64,000 nt of DNA, taken from JAVBWO01 sp036677375. Lineage in GTDB: Bacteria; Bacillota; Dehalobacteriia; UBA4068; UBA4997. This document shows positions 1-8,734 of the stretch, piece after piece. The notes under the pieces are model-generated. The model saw only the letters and a program-made list of their open reading frames with translations. It made no database searches and was not told the origin of the DNA. Position 1 is the first letter of the stretch. The number at the start of each line of letters is the position of its first letter. Location of the stretch: positions 71,565-135,564 of the forward strand of contig JAVBWO010000022.1 in the NCBI GenBank assembly GCA_036677375.1, given 5' to 3'. The translations under genes were made by a program, and so were the position numbers.

Positions 1-1856
1 GATTGGTTGTCGTTCTTGTCAGGGCTTAAAGAAGCGGTGGCTTTGCCATTGGCATCGGTCTTGGGACTGCCGCCCGCCACCTCCGGCCAGATGGAAGTCT
101 GTATGCCGGGTGCGGGGGTACCGTCAAAGAAGTTGGCGGTGATATCCAGCTTGACTTGATCGTTTCTGCGGTAATAGCTCTGGCCGAAGTCTAGGGCAAA
201 GGTAAAGGCCGGTTTCACATATTCCATGATGGAAATATAGCTGCTCATCAGAGATTTGCCATCCATGGTGAAATTCAGGTTTAAGCCACCGGAAATGCGG
301 TTTTTGAAAGATAAGCTGCCTTTGAAAGAGCCGTCTTGCCCCACGGTCAGATCCATGGTTTCATTGTTCCAAGTCAATTGGATGCTATCCGGTTTGGTAA
401 CGCCGGACTGACGGGGCAGGACAAAGCCCCAAAATTGCACGGAATCCGTAGGCTGGTAGGCCTGACGGTCGGTATAGAGATAGGTGTAATATTGCTCCGT
501 CAGAGATTTTTCTTGGCTGGGTACCAGATCAAGCAGATCGCCGAAGCTTTTGCCGCCGGCAGTGCTGACAGTAACCTGGGCGGTTTTGGCATCTTTGGTT
601 TTTAAAGTAACCAAGCCCTGCTGGTCGGTTTTGCCCTTTTCTTTGCCTAAGGCAACATTGGCACCGGAAAGAGCGCTTCCACTTGCGGTATCATTCAGCC
701 AGAGAAGGGCCGTTCCATTACTGCTTTGCATGTAAAGGCTGATATCGCTGATCTGTACCAGCTTCTGAGCTTTCTTGCCAGCAGTGGATCCGTCCTGGCT
801 CTGGGAAGTGATCTCCACTAAATACCAGCCGCTGCCGGGATTTTCCGGCAGCACCACATAACCGGGGTACCAGCTGCTATTTTCTTTTTTTGTTAATTTG
901 CTGGAAAAAGTATTTACTTTGTTTAGTCCCGCGGTGGAGAGAAGATAGTCGTCACTCCTGCCGATGATACTGTTGATATGATCTTTTTCATCCTGGGCCA
1001 GTTTTAAATAGGCTTGCATGCTGTCCAGTTTATAAAGATCCACCGTGAAAGAAATGTCGTTAAAGGCATCGTCGGCGTAGAAAGCCAGGGCCACCGGATC
1101 GTCCGGCAGGAAGGTCTCTGTGAAAGTGCCGCTGGTATAAAGATTGGTCCTGCTGCTGTTATCATCGCCGGCACCGGTACGGAAAGCGAATTGATAATCT
1201 TTTTCCAGGGTCATGCCCAAATCACTGGCAAGGCCCGCGCCGATGGTAACGATATAGATAGTGTCTTTGGCCAAAGGCGTTTTGGGTACAAAGGAGACGG
1301 TTTTGCCGTGAGTCTCAAAAGTGCCGTCCACGGAAGGAGAAATGGCGAAATATTTGGAAATGTCATCGGTGATCTGGGAAAATGTAATCTCGATACCGGT
1401 ATTCAACGGCACGTATTGACTGTTTTCCCCCGGTAGCGTGGAAGCCACCACAAAATCCCCCTTCGTCTGGAAAGCCCAGGTGAGGGCAGGTAGATTGGCG
1501 CCTTTTTGAATGCCGAGATTATAAAGGGTATTAGCTTGCAATGGTTTTTTGGTTTTTAAGTAAAAACCCCCGTCTTTTTTCTCCAGATCAAAGTCCTGTT
1601 GGGGGCTGATGTAGATCAAGGTGCGGAAATCCTTTAAGGACAGTTTGGTATCGGTGCTAATGAAAAAACCGGAATCTAACTCTACACCGGCTGTAGATTC
1701 TTTTTCTGCTTGTATGCTGAAATCGGCATTTTCCGGCGAAGCCGGCGGACCTTCCCGTAAAAAAATGACACCGAGAATGATAACGATCAAAATGATGGTC
1801 GCTCCCAAGCTAAAAAGAAGCTTGCCCCGGGTGCTATGCAAAAATTCTTTCTTCAT
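1..1856 (-). CDS. Alpha-2-macroglobulin-like surface protein, N-terminal part (runs off the left edge)
   Basis: The frame opens at ATG 1856 and stays open to position 1, giving about 618 residues without a stop. Residues 1-35 form a short basic stretch and one hydrophobic helix (signal anchor; no lipobox cysteine). After it come beta-rich modules. Near residue 460 there is a TDR..Y.P.D.V segment followed by FWGFV, the hallmark of the MG2 domain of bacterial alpha-2-macroglobulins, and an EYVKPAF segment that fits the next MG domain. Family members are usually 1,500-2,000 residues and trap proteases outside the cytoplasmic membrane. The thioester region, if present, lies outside the window, so trapping activity cannot be judged. 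The gene is divergent from the cysteine-rich gene at 2088. The family assignment is from recognised motifs. Confidence 0.75.
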   Translation of the reverse strand, partial: MKKEFLHSTRGKLLFSLGATIILIVIILGVIFLREGPPASPENADFSIQAEKESTAGVELDSGFFISTDTKLSLKDFRTLIYISPQQDFDLEKKDGGFYLKTKKPLQANTLYNLGIQKGANLPALTWAFQTKGDFVVASTLPGENSQYVPLNTGIEITFSQITDDISKYFAISPSVDGTFETHGKTVSFVPKTPLAKDTIYIVTIGAGLASDLGMTLEKDYQFAFRTGAGDDNSSRTNLYTSGTFTETFLPDDPVALAFYADDAFNDISFTVDLYKLDSMQAYLKLAQDEKDHINSIIGRSDDYLLSTAGLNKVNTFSSKLTKKENSSWYPGYVVLPENPGSGWYLVEITSQSQDGSTAGKKAQKLVQISDISLYMQSSNGTALLWLNDTASGSALSGANVALGKEKGKTDQQGLVTLKTKDAKTAQVTVSTAGGKSFGDLLDLVPSQEKSLTEQYYTYLYTDRQAYQPTDSVQFWGFVLPRQSGVTKPDSIQLTWNNETMDLTVGQDGSFKGSLSFKNRISGGLNLNFTMDGKSLMSSYISIMEYVKPAFTFALDFGQSYYRRNDQVKLDITANFFDGTPAPGIQTSIWPEVAGGSPKTDANGKATASLSPDKNDNQ

Positions 1857-2087
1857 AATAAATAACGCCCTCCTTAATACCCTATTAAACTGCCTGGCGA
1901 CAATACCAGTGTAACATTTTATGATATCGAACACAAGAAAGGTTCCGGCTCATCCCATATTCCCTCGTATTCCAGGGTCTTTTTATCTTTTGGACTGCAA
2001 AATTTGCCGGATGGTTCCCTGTAGGACGAACCTTTTGATAAGAAATTCATAAACTATACTATACTATATCATAGGAGGGTGGACCCT

Positions 2088-3287
2088 TTGAGAAAATCCA
2101 TATGCAAGATCCCATTGTGCCAGGAACAATGTATGCCTTATTGCGGATTGGTGCAATCGGAAGAAATGCTTTACGGTACTCTGTGGAATCAAAGGAAGCT
2201 GGCGCGGCTGAACGGCTGCGGACAATGCCGTTGTAGTGAAACGGTGTGCCGTCCTTATTGGAAGATCTGCAGTGAACCTTGCGGTGGCAGTCTTTGGGCC
2301 ATTGCACAATATAAATGCCCCTTTATTTATAAGCTGGATCGTGATTTCAATGAAATCGACCGAATTAGCGTGCAGGGTCAATGGACGAGCCGAAATTATA
2401 TGAAGAACATCAGCTGTCACTGCGGCTGTCTTTATATTACCACCAATCAAGGGGTATATCAGGCGGACGAATCAGGACAGGTGCTGGCCTGTGTTAAAAA
2501 AAACAGCAGGTGTAAGGGATATAATGATTATCTGGCAACGGAGCGGGGTGATTACAGCACTTATACCACCCCCAGCTGCCATTGTATCGCCAAAGACACC
2601 TATTGCGGCATGGAAAAAGTACTATTGTGTTTGAAGAAAAATGCCGCTATCAAGAAGCTTCTGGTTTATTGTCATGAAGGCTGCTGTTATGTCGCCGCTT
2701 TGGTTATGAAGGAACAACGTTACAGCTATCTGGTATTGGTGGATAAAATATGGGGCTCGCACAAGAAGGAGGAAGAGAAATGGTTGGAAAATACTACATG
2801 GGAGGATGACCTGACGGATGTTCCCCATGGTGATGAGGATCAAGAACAATACACGGGTTATCAAGAGAAGGAAGATTTCGGAGAATGGCACGACAAGGAA
2901 GTGCAAGAAACAGAAAACGATGGGGTTTTTGCCCCAGAACTTTCTTTTCTTAACCATGGCGCGCCTGGTATCTCTTGCATAAAATGCCAAGCCCGGAGCA
3001 ATCATCCCATCTCCATCCAAGAGATCCCCACCTGCAAAATGTGCTGCCGTTGCTGTGACCATGAAGCAATAAACGGCATCATCGAATCGGTGGCTTTGAT
3101 GGAGAAAAGTTTAGCCCGCTTGCTGGATCAAGAGGGAGAAAAGCTTCATAAAGTCATATCCGGCACAGATGATCTTTGCAAGATACAGCGCACCAATGAT
3201 TCTGTGACCCAGTTGGTGGAAAAGATTACTCTTTTGGAACAGGTGCTTCTGCAAAAGCTGGAATGCATCAAATGTCGGGAAGCATAA
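2088..3287 (+). CDS. Cysteine-rich protein of unknown function with a helical C-terminal tail
   Basis: A TTG start at 2088 is preferred because AGGAGG (2073-2078) lies 9 nt upstream; the longer GTG frame at 2079 would overlap that site. The product is 399 residues with 33 cysteines, many in CxC, CxxC and CC patterns. They cluster in residues 1-75 and 100-215 and in a CKMCCRCC-type knot near residue 320. The middle has short beta-like segments (LYITTNQGVYQAD). Residues 225-280 are strongly charged. The last 70 residues are helical, with an EGEKLHKV core, a following NDSV and a terminal LE..LLQKLE. From memory this resembles the tail of many small proteins in spore-forming Firmicutes. A spore-coat or metal-binding role is inference. 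A perfect bidirectional terminator follows. Confidence 0.7.
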   Translation: MRKSICKIPLCQEQCMPYCGLVQSEEMLYGTLWNQRKLARLNGCGQCRCSETVCRPYWKICSEPCGGSLWAIAQYKCPFIYKLDRDFNEIDRISVQGQWTSRNYMKNISCHCGCLYITTNQGVYQADESGQVLACVKKNSRCKGYNDYLATERGDYSTYTTPSCHCIAKDTYCGMEKVLLCLKKNAAIKKLLVYCHEGCCYVAALVMKEQRYSYLVLVDKIWGSHKKEEEKWLENTTWEDDLTDVPHGDEDQEQYTGYQEKEDFGEWHDKEVQETENDGVFAPELSFLNHGAPGISCIKCQARSNHPISIQEIPTCKMCCRCCDHEAINGIIESVALMEKSLARLLDQEGEKLHKVISGTDDLCKIQRTNDSVTQLVEKITLLEQVLLQKLECIKCREA

Positions 3288-3352
3288 GGAAAGGATAAAA
3301 ATATTGAAAATGAATCTTATATTCATATAGCAGTATATTTATAATAAAGAAA

Positions 3353-3395
3353 AAAGAAAAACACACCAGATCCTTCATTTGGTGTGTTTTTCTTT
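3353..3395. terminator. Bidirectional intrinsic terminator between convergent genes
   Basis: The arms 3353-3368 and 3380-3395 are perfectly complementary (16 bp) around an 11-nt loop. The stem has an A-rich outer left arm and T-rich outer right arm, so it works in both directions. It serves the cysteine-rich gene on the plus strand and the GtrA-like gene on the minus strand. Confidence 0.9.
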
Positions 3396-3447
3396 GACTG
3401 ATATGGTAAAGTACAAAAGTATGAAAGAAGTGAAATTCAATTGCGAG

Positions 3448-3879
3448 TTATTTTTTGTCGATGGGTTTATTGAATTTGTTTAAAAGATGCTTGCGCAAAA
3501 AATAGATCATAAAAAAGGGCATCAAGGCTGAAAGAGGCTTGGCAATAAAAAAAGCGATATTTTCGTGAATGGGCAGGTAGGAGAGGTAATGCATAAACAA
3601 TACAATCAAACTGTTATTCAAAAGCAGGCTGATGAGAAATGTGATGCAGTAGACCAAAGCGCTAAAGCCGTGAATTCTCACGTGAAAGACTAAGTGGGAC
3701 GTGAGGATATAGTGAAAAGAAGTTCCGCAAATCACGCCGATGGTGTTGGCTGCCACCAAAGGCAGCCAGTGCTTCAAAAGAAAAACCAAAGAAATATCAA
3801 GGGCGCTAGCCGTAATGGAGCAGGAACTGTATTTTAAAATGCTTTCGAATTTTATCATTAATTTTTTTAGGGAACTCAT
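3448..3879 (-). CDS. GtrA-like family integral membrane protein
   Basis: The start ATG at 3879 is chosen because an AGGAG site sits 7 nt upstream; an in-frame start at 3924 lacks one. The 143-residue product has four hydrophobic helices arranged as in the GtrA family: an N-terminal LKYSSCSITASALDISLVFLL helix, a second with ANTIGVICGTSFHYIL, then two more before a basic C-terminus. GtrA-like proteins are thought to help flip or transfer undecaprenyl-linked sugars for cell-surface glycans. No glycosyltransferase gene is adjacent, so the substrate is unknown. It is monocistronic and convergent with the cysteine-rich gene. Confidence 0.8.
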   Translation of the reverse strand: MSSLKKLMIKFESILKYSSCSITASALDISLVFLLKHWLPLVAANTIGVICGTSFHYILTSHLVFHVRIHGFSALVYCITFLISLLLNNSLIVLFMHYLSYLPIHENIAFFIAKPLSALMPFFMIYFLRKHLLNKFNKPIDKK

Positions 3880-4016
3880 AAAGCACTCCTGTTTTTGCCT
3901 TGATCTATAGATAAAATTTGGCAATTGTTGTATAATAAAGCCGTATAATCTTGCCAGAAAGATTCAAAATAGAGGTATGTTGTTTTTAAATTGAAAAGGA
4001 AAGGGTGGGATATGAT

Positions 4017-4388
4017 ATGACATTGTTCGATGATTTTGGGAAAAAGCTGTCCAATGTAGCCCAGACCACCGTACAGAAATCAAAAGATCTGGCGGAAACT
4101 GCGAAAGTCAATATTGCCATTGCGGCAGAAGAAAAAGAAATCCGGAAAGCCTTTGCGGAAATCGGTCGCTGGTATTATAAAAGCCATCGTTTTGACGCGG
4201 CGGCGGAAGTCGCCCCCCATGTGGAGAAAATCACGGCTTCTCTCGCAAAAATCGAAGAATGGAAAGCTGCGAATACAGAAGAAACCCTGGTGTTTCATTG
4301 CCACAGCTGCGGGGAGGCCGTTTCCGCCGACGACCGGTTTTGCCCGAACTGCGGTACTTCCGTACAACCTCTTACAACAGTGGAATAG
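4017..4388 (+). CDS. Small zinc-ribbon protein with helical N-terminal region
   Basis: The ATG at 4017 has a purine-rich GGAAAGGGTGGG site just upstream; a GTG at 4005 lies inside that site and is less likely. The product has 123 residues. Residues 1-85 are charged and helical (TVQKSKDLAETAKVN, EEKEIRKAFAEIGRWYY). Residues 92-112 carry two CxxC pairs (CHSCG and CPNCG), a classical zinc ribbon. Proteins of this layout are common in Clostridia, with no firm function. It is the first gene of a tight run; the next start lies 24 nt after its stop. Confidence 0.8.
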   Translation: MTLFDDFGKKLSNVAQTTVQKSKDLAETAKVNIAIAAEEKEIRKAFAEIGRWYYKSHRFDAAAEVAPHVEKITASLAKIEEWKAANTEETLVFHCHSCGEAVSADDRFCPNCGTSVQPLTTVE

Positions 4389-4412
4389 ACAATAAAAAAA
4401 GAGGATCGTTGT

Positions 4413-5114
4413 GTGAAAAATAGGGTAAAAGGTGCGTTCACCTATGGCCTGACATTTCTTCCCCTTCTGCTCATTATACTATTACTCCTTTGGTGGGGCA
4501 ATAGTGAAAACGCGTTTGCTCCGGCGGATGTAGTAAAGCTGGCGCGTAAGGGCGGAGTTTGGCCTATTGTGCTCATTTTGCTGCTTTATGCGGTTAAACC
4601 TTTGTTTTTGGTCATTCCGCTATCCGCTCTCTATATCGGAGTGGGCATTGTGTACCCGGGGTGGGCCTCTATCCTCATCAATGTGGGCGGCGTGGCTCTG
4701 ACCCTTACCACCCCTTATGTAGCGGGTTATTTTGGCGGCAATAAACTTATGGAAAAGATGTTGCGCAAATATCCTAAGCTAAAGAAGTACACGGAGCGGG
4801 AAGATCTTGGTCTCTCCGCGATCATGATGCTGCGGGTAGTACCGGGAGTGCCGGTGGATGTGTTCAGTTTACTCTTCGGCTCCCGGCGGTATCCTTATTT
4901 CATCTTTTTGATCGCTTCTCTTCTGGGAATATTACCAAGGCTTGTTCCTATTTCCATCATGGGAGGAGCCATAAGCAATCCTCTTTCCGTACAATTTTTA
5001 TTGCCCTTTGCTATTACTATTGCCGTTTCGGGCACGGCTTTGTTCTTTTATCACCGATACGAAAAAAAAGGAGGCAGGCATGGAGAATCTGCAGCTGATA
5101 TGGCGAACCGTTAA
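4413..5114 (+). CDS. TVP38/TMEM64 (DedA-like, VTT domain) membrane protein
   Basis: The 233-residue product starts at GTG 4413 behind a GAGGATC site. It has about six hydrophobic segments and the VTT-domain signature: LYIGVGIVYPGWASILIN, then GYFGGNK, and the LRVVPGVPVDVFSLLFG segment with its conserved arginine and proline. Family members act as lipid scramblases or undecaprenyl-phosphate/phospholipid carriers in the cytoplasmic membrane. Its last 35 nt overlap the next gene, which suggests translational coupling. Confidence 0.85.
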   Translation: MKNRVKGAFTYGLTFLPLLLIILLLLWWGNSENAFAPADVVKLARKGGVWPIVLILLLYAVKPLFLVIPLSALYIGVGIVYPGWASILINVGGVALTLTTPYVAGYFGGNKLMEKMLRKYPKLKKYTEREDLGLSAIMMLRVVPGVPVDVFSLLFGSRRYPYFIFLIASLLGILPRLVPISIMGGAISNPLSVQFLLPFAITIAVSGTALFFYHRYEKKGGRHGESAADMANR

Positions 5115-5529
5115 GGAATATATCAAAGCGCAACTGATTTTAATCACGCTGACTTTTGCGATTTTAGCGGTGGGGTTCTACCTGCTGGACATTTCATTTT
5201 GGCTGCTCTGGGCGGTGCTTTTGGCGTTGGCGGACCTTTTGCCGGTGGTGGGTACCGGACTTTTTATGCTGCCTTGGTCGCTGATCTGTTTTTGGCAAGG
5301 CAATGCCGCCCTAGGTGGCCGGCTTTTGCTGCTTTACGGTATCTTGGTCATTGTAAGGCAGATTGCCGAGCCGATCATTGTGGGAAAGCGGATCGGATTG
5401 AATCCTATCCTTACTTTTATTGCCATGGTGGCGGGCGGTCTTATTTTTGGTCCGGTTGGCTTTATTTGCGGACCCCTCGCGGCAGCCGTCATTGCCGCTC
5501 TGATGCGGCAAAATCAAAACCGAAATTAG
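5080..5529 (+). CDS. Half-size AI-2E/YtvI-like membrane protein
   Basis: The ATG at 5080 follows AGGAGG by 5 nt, inside the end of the preceding gene. The product is only 149 residues, but normal AI-2E-family transporters have about 350. What is present matches the C-terminal half of the sporulation protein YtvI: LADLLPVVGTG, then IVRQIAEPIIVGKRIGLNP, GGLIFGPVGF and GPLAA, across three or four hydrophobic helices. The strong ribosome binding site and operon placement argue that this is a real short gene rather than debris. No missing N-terminal half is visible upstream, because that DNA encodes the VTT protein in another frame. Function unknown. Confidence 0.75.
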   Translation: MENLQLIWRTVKEYIKAQLILITLTFAILAVGFYLLDISFWLLWAVLLALADLLPVVGTGLFMLPWSLICFWQGNAALGGRLLLLYGILVIVRQIAEPIIVGKRIGLNPILTFIAMVAGGLIFGPVGFICGPLAAAVIAALMRQNQNRN

Positions 5530-5538
5530 GTGAAAATC

Positions 5539-7464
5539 ATGAAATACATAAGATTTGCCAAAAAAAGTATGCTTGTTATCGTTTTAGTAATGATCATATC
5601 CTTGCTGGGCGCCGGCGCGGCCTGGGCGGATGTCTATAATGCCAAAAACGTTATTTCTGATATGAACAGCGCCGCTTATTGGATTATCAAAGCGCAAAAT
5701 ACCAGTACGGTATTGTTGACAGCGGCGGAGATCCAGGCATTGAACAATAAGATCTATGGTTTGGGTGCGACCTATGCCAGGGATATGACGAAATATCCCG
5801 AAACGGTGAACGGAGACGCCTTGGCTGATGAGATCGACGCTTTTGCTCCTGATAAAAAGCTTTACGACGAAGGAAGTCTGGTGGACGAGGATTATTTCGA
5901 TGATATCCACGACAATATGGATGCCGGCGGCCTGAATTCGGAACAAGAGGTAGAGTGGGGCGTTTGCGTCAAAAATACCGCCATGAAATCGGCGCCTATC
6001 CCCAAGATCTTAAGTGACGAGGCGGATGACTGGGCCTATGATGATTTTCAAAATTCGACCCTTTTGGTCAATGAACCGGTGGCAATCTTACATGAAAGCG
6101 ACGACGGTGAATGGTACTGGGTTGCCATGTATAACTGTAACGGTTGGGTCAAGGCATCGGATGTGGCGAAATGCAACAGCCACTCCCAATGGGTCAGCCT
6201 GCAGAATCCTACCTCTTTCCTGATGGTGACGGCAAACGAGTTCCAATTGGATGCCAATATTTATACGACTTCCCTCTCGGAGCTGACTCTTTCCATGGGC
6301 ACCAAGCTGCCTTTGGCCACTATGGCCGATGCGGACGGCAGTTCTATTGACGGCAGGCTCCCTTATGGCAATTATGTAGTGAAGATCCCCACCAGGGACA
6401 GTAACGGCTTGCTAGAGTACAAGCTGGCGTTAATCCCCATGTCTAAAGACGTCCATGTGGGTTATCTGCCTTATACCACAGCCAATGTGCTAAATCAGGC
6501 TTTTAAAATGCTGGGAGACCGTTATGGCTGGGGTGGAACGCTGGCGGCTCGGGACTGCTCCATGTTTACCATGGATATCTACCGTACCTTCGGAATCAAT
6601 CTGCCCAGGAATACCACGGGGCAAGCCAAAACTCCCGGTAAGATCACTGATCTCACGGCAATGAATACCGCTGCTAAAACCACGGCCATTGCCGGATTGC
6701 GCCCTGGTTCACTTTTGCAAATGCCGGGACATATTATGATCTATTTGGGTAAGGTAGGCGATAGGCTCTATGTCATTAGCGCTGCCGGTACCATCGGTGT
6801 GGCTCAGACAGGTTCTGCCACCCCAGCTGTGATTAAGGCAAGGGGAACCTTTGTAAATGATCTGACCATGTTACGTTCCACCGGCGCTACCTGGCTTGAC
6901 AGCATGACGACGGCGGTGGAGATCCCTGCCACATCTTCTACGCCTACGACGCCCACGACGCCCACTGAAGTGGAAGTGGTGAAGAATCCTTTTAACGATA
7001 TTGGCAACTCGCCTTACTATGACAGTATCGTGCGGCTGGCGGCTGACGGCGTAATCAACGGCAGAACCGCCACCACCTTTGCTCCCGCAGACAAGATCAC
7101 CCGGGGCGAATTTGCCACGGTACTCAGCCGCGCTTTCAATTTAGAACAGGATAAAGCTTATGCCGAATCCATGTTCAAGGATGTGAAAAATTATCCTTTG
7201 GCAGGATATGTGGGAGCGGTGGCCAAAGCGAAATTTATGACGGGAATTGCCACCAACCTCTTTACTCCCAAAGCGCAGTTGAGCTATAAAGATACCAAAG
7301 CCATGCTGTGGAAAGTTTTGAATCAGGAGGTCTCGGACAGCGCCACGGCAGAGTCTATCTTGGAAAGCGTGGGAGCTGATTTAGCCGGTACAGGCGCCAT
7401 CAGCCGGGAAGAAATCGCTCATGCGGTGGATGAGCTACTACAATCCTTGGCGCAGCTGCAATGA
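5539..7464 (+). CDS. Secreted SH3 - NlpC/P60 peptidase - SLH cell-wall hydrolase
   Basis: ATG 5539 is preferred because AGGTGA (5528-5533) is 5 nt upstream; a GTG at 5530 overlaps that site. The 641-residue product has a signal peptide ending near AWA (about residue 30) and an N-terminal helical stabilising region. An SH3-like region follows (about 130-190). The NlpC/P60 domain has its catalytic cysteine in RDCSMF (C340) and histidine in PGHIMIYLG (H398). A Thr/Pro linker follows, then two SLH domains (about 486-600) and a worn third SLH half near the C-terminus. Such enzymes cut stem peptides (gamma-D-Glu to diamino acid) while held to the S-layer attachment polymer. It ends the four-gene run. 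Confidence 0.9.
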   Translation: MKYIRFAKKSMLVIVLVMIISLLGAGAAWADVYNAKNVISDMNSAAYWIIKAQNTSTVLLTAAEIQALNNKIYGLGATYARDMTKYPETVNGDALADEIDAFAPDKKLYDEGSLVDEDYFDDIHDNMDAGGLNSEQEVEWGVCVKNTAMKSAPIPKILSDEADDWAYDDFQNSTLLVNEPVAILHESDDGEWYWVAMYNCNGWVKASDVAKCNSHSQWVSLQNPTSFLMVTANEFQLDANIYTTSLSELTLSMGTKLPLATMADADGSSIDGRLPYGNYVVKIPTRDSNGLLEYKLALIPMSKDVHVGYLPYTTANVLNQAFKMLGDRYGWGGTLAARDCSMFTMDIYRTFGINLPRNTTGQAKTPGKITDLTAMNTAAKTTAIAGLRPGSLLQMPGHIMIYLGKVGDRLYVISAAGTIGVAQTGSATPAVIKARGTFVNDLTMLRSTGATWLDSMTTAVEIPATSSTPTTPTTPTEVEVVKNPFNDIGNSPYYDSIVRLAADGVINGRTATTFAPADKITRGEFATVLSRAFNLEQDKAYAESMFKDVKNYPLAGYVGAVAKAKFMTGIATNLFTPKAQLSYKDTKAMLWKVLNQEVSDSATAESILESVGADLAGTGAISREEIAHAVDELLQSLAQLQ

Positions 7465-7863
7465 TGTGGGAAGCATGCCATGGAATTCTGTCGGTGCCGC
7501 CTTTTATATGCGGTTACTCTTGGTTCACCGGAAAGGCAAAGCGGAACAGTCAAGAGCAGTGCAGCGTAAAAATACTGAAGATCAGGCGGCAAGACCTTTC
7601 GCAGTTTGTCGCTAAATGGCAGGCAAAAGCCTGTCGGGATTAACCGTTTTAATTTTATTGGTATATATAAAAAATAATGCCAAAGGCCGAATGAAATCAC
7701 TTCATCCGGCCTTTGGCATCCGGTGGGTGAGAAGCAAGGATTTTCAAGGCAAAATCGGCCAGTGAATCATCTCTTAAGAAAAAGCGCAACCTTTTCGGCG
7801 GTATTGCCGTCAAAAAAACCGATAAAATAAAATGACGGTGTAGAACATGGAAGCGGAGGCGTT
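7465..7863. other. Intergenic region, no supported gene
   Basis: This 399-nt gap follows the NlpC/P60 gene. Short open frames here have no convincing start context or recognisable product. It contains the long hairpin at 7677-7719. A smaller inverted repeat (CCGTCA 7807-7812, TGACGG 7833-7838) lies just before the DUF1287 gene. Confidence 0.6.
7677..7719 (-). terminator. Long hairpin with a T-tract facing the minus strand
   Basis: The arms 7677-7689 and 7707-7719 pair over 13 bp, and an inner 5-bp stem (7691-7695 with 7701-7705) continues it after one mismatch. On the minus strand it is followed by a T-rich run. On the plus strand there is no T-run, so if it acts as an intrinsic terminator it faces leftward, although no minus-strand gene lies just to its right. 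It may also form the 3' end of the upstream operon mRNA. Confidence 0.6.
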
Positions 7864-8550
7864 ATGGCAAAGAAGCGCAAGAAAGTCCGGTGCTTATGGA
7901 AAATTCTTTTGATGCTTGCGGCGGTGGTATATGGCGTTTTAGCGTATTTTCATTTCCTGCCGCAGCGGACGTATACCGCTGCTGATTTCGGCATTGAGGT
8001 TGTTAAAAGCCCTAATGACTGTAACGGTAACGGGGTGGATGACGCTACTGATATTTTACTGGGAGCCCGGCAGGATGCGGAAAATAAACCGGCTTACCGC
8101 AGCGGCTACTATGAGGGCGGTTATCCTCCGGAAGAGGAGGGTGTTTGCACCGATTTGATATGGCGCGCCTTCCGCTTTGCCGGCTATCCCTTAAAAGATA
8201 TGATAGACCAGGATATTGCGGCTCATGTGGAATTGTATCCCCGGGTGGCGGGTGAGCCGGACCCCAATATCGACTTTCGCCGCGTTCCTAATTTACAGGT
8301 GTTTTTTCAGCGCTATGCCGAAGTTTTGACCCTGGATCCTTATGATATCGCGGCATGGCAGCCGGGGGATATCGTCGTCTTTGGGACAAGTCATATCGGG
8401 ATTATTTCCGATAAGCGGAATAAGCTGGGGATTCCTTATTTGATCCATCATTCCGGTTTACCTGGACGGGAAGAAGATGCCTTACTCCGTGTCAACAAGA
8501 AAAAAACCATTTCCGGTCATTACCGGTTTTCTCAGAAGCCGGACGAGTGA
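7864..8550 (+). CDS. DUF1287 (NlpC/P60-like fold) secreted or membrane-anchored protein
   Basis: The 228-residue product has an N-terminal hydrophobic anchor (residues 10-30). It carries the DUF1287 signature: GVCTDLIWRAFR (C95), DPNIDFRRVPNLQVFFQR, PGDIVVFG and HIGIISD, then IHHSG. These are the cysteine and histidine elements of the papain-like NlpC/P60 superfamily, which suggests cell-wall amidase or peptidase activity; the family is not biochemically settled. Residues 52-60 (DCNGNGVDD) form an EF-hand/dockerin-like calcium loop, an unusual addition before the domain. It is monocistronic, ending at a shared bidirectional terminator. Confidence 0.88.
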   Translation: MAKKRKKVRCLWKILLMLAAVVYGVLAYFHFLPQRTYTAADFGIEVVKSPNDCNGNGVDDATDILLGARQDAENKPAYRSGYYEGGYPPEEEGVCTDLIWRAFRFAGYPLKDMIDQDIAAHVELYPRVAGEPDPNIDFRRVPNLQVFFQRYAEVLTLDPYDIAAWQPGDIVVFGTSHIGIISDKRNKLGIPYLIHHSGLPGREEDALLRVNKKKTISGHYRFSQKPDE

Positions 8551-8734
8551 GAATAACCGGGGAAGAAAAATAGGACATGCCTGAAGCTAGGGGGCGGCAG
8601 AGCGCGGTATCTTTGAAATAAACGCGGTGCGGCTTGAAGAATGTTGTGGGATCAGGTTGATATGCGGGGAAAGCGTTAAGATTCCGGTAGGAATCCGGCG
8701 GTTATTTTAGCGTCATGAGCTTTTATGCTATGGA

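Noticed and set aside
2031..2070. Promoter for the cysteine-rich gene (TTGATA with repeated TATACT) or a sporulation sigma promoter
   Set aside because: Spacings of 14 or 19 nt do not fit well, and the sporulation-type boxes were not at the right distance.
2059..3062. Minus-strand frames opposite the cysteine-rich gene
   Set aside because: Antisense to a gene with a good ribosome binding site; no recognisable domains.
7421..7700. Short frames after the NlpC/P60 gene
   Set aside because: They overlap the preceding gene or the hairpin and have no start context.
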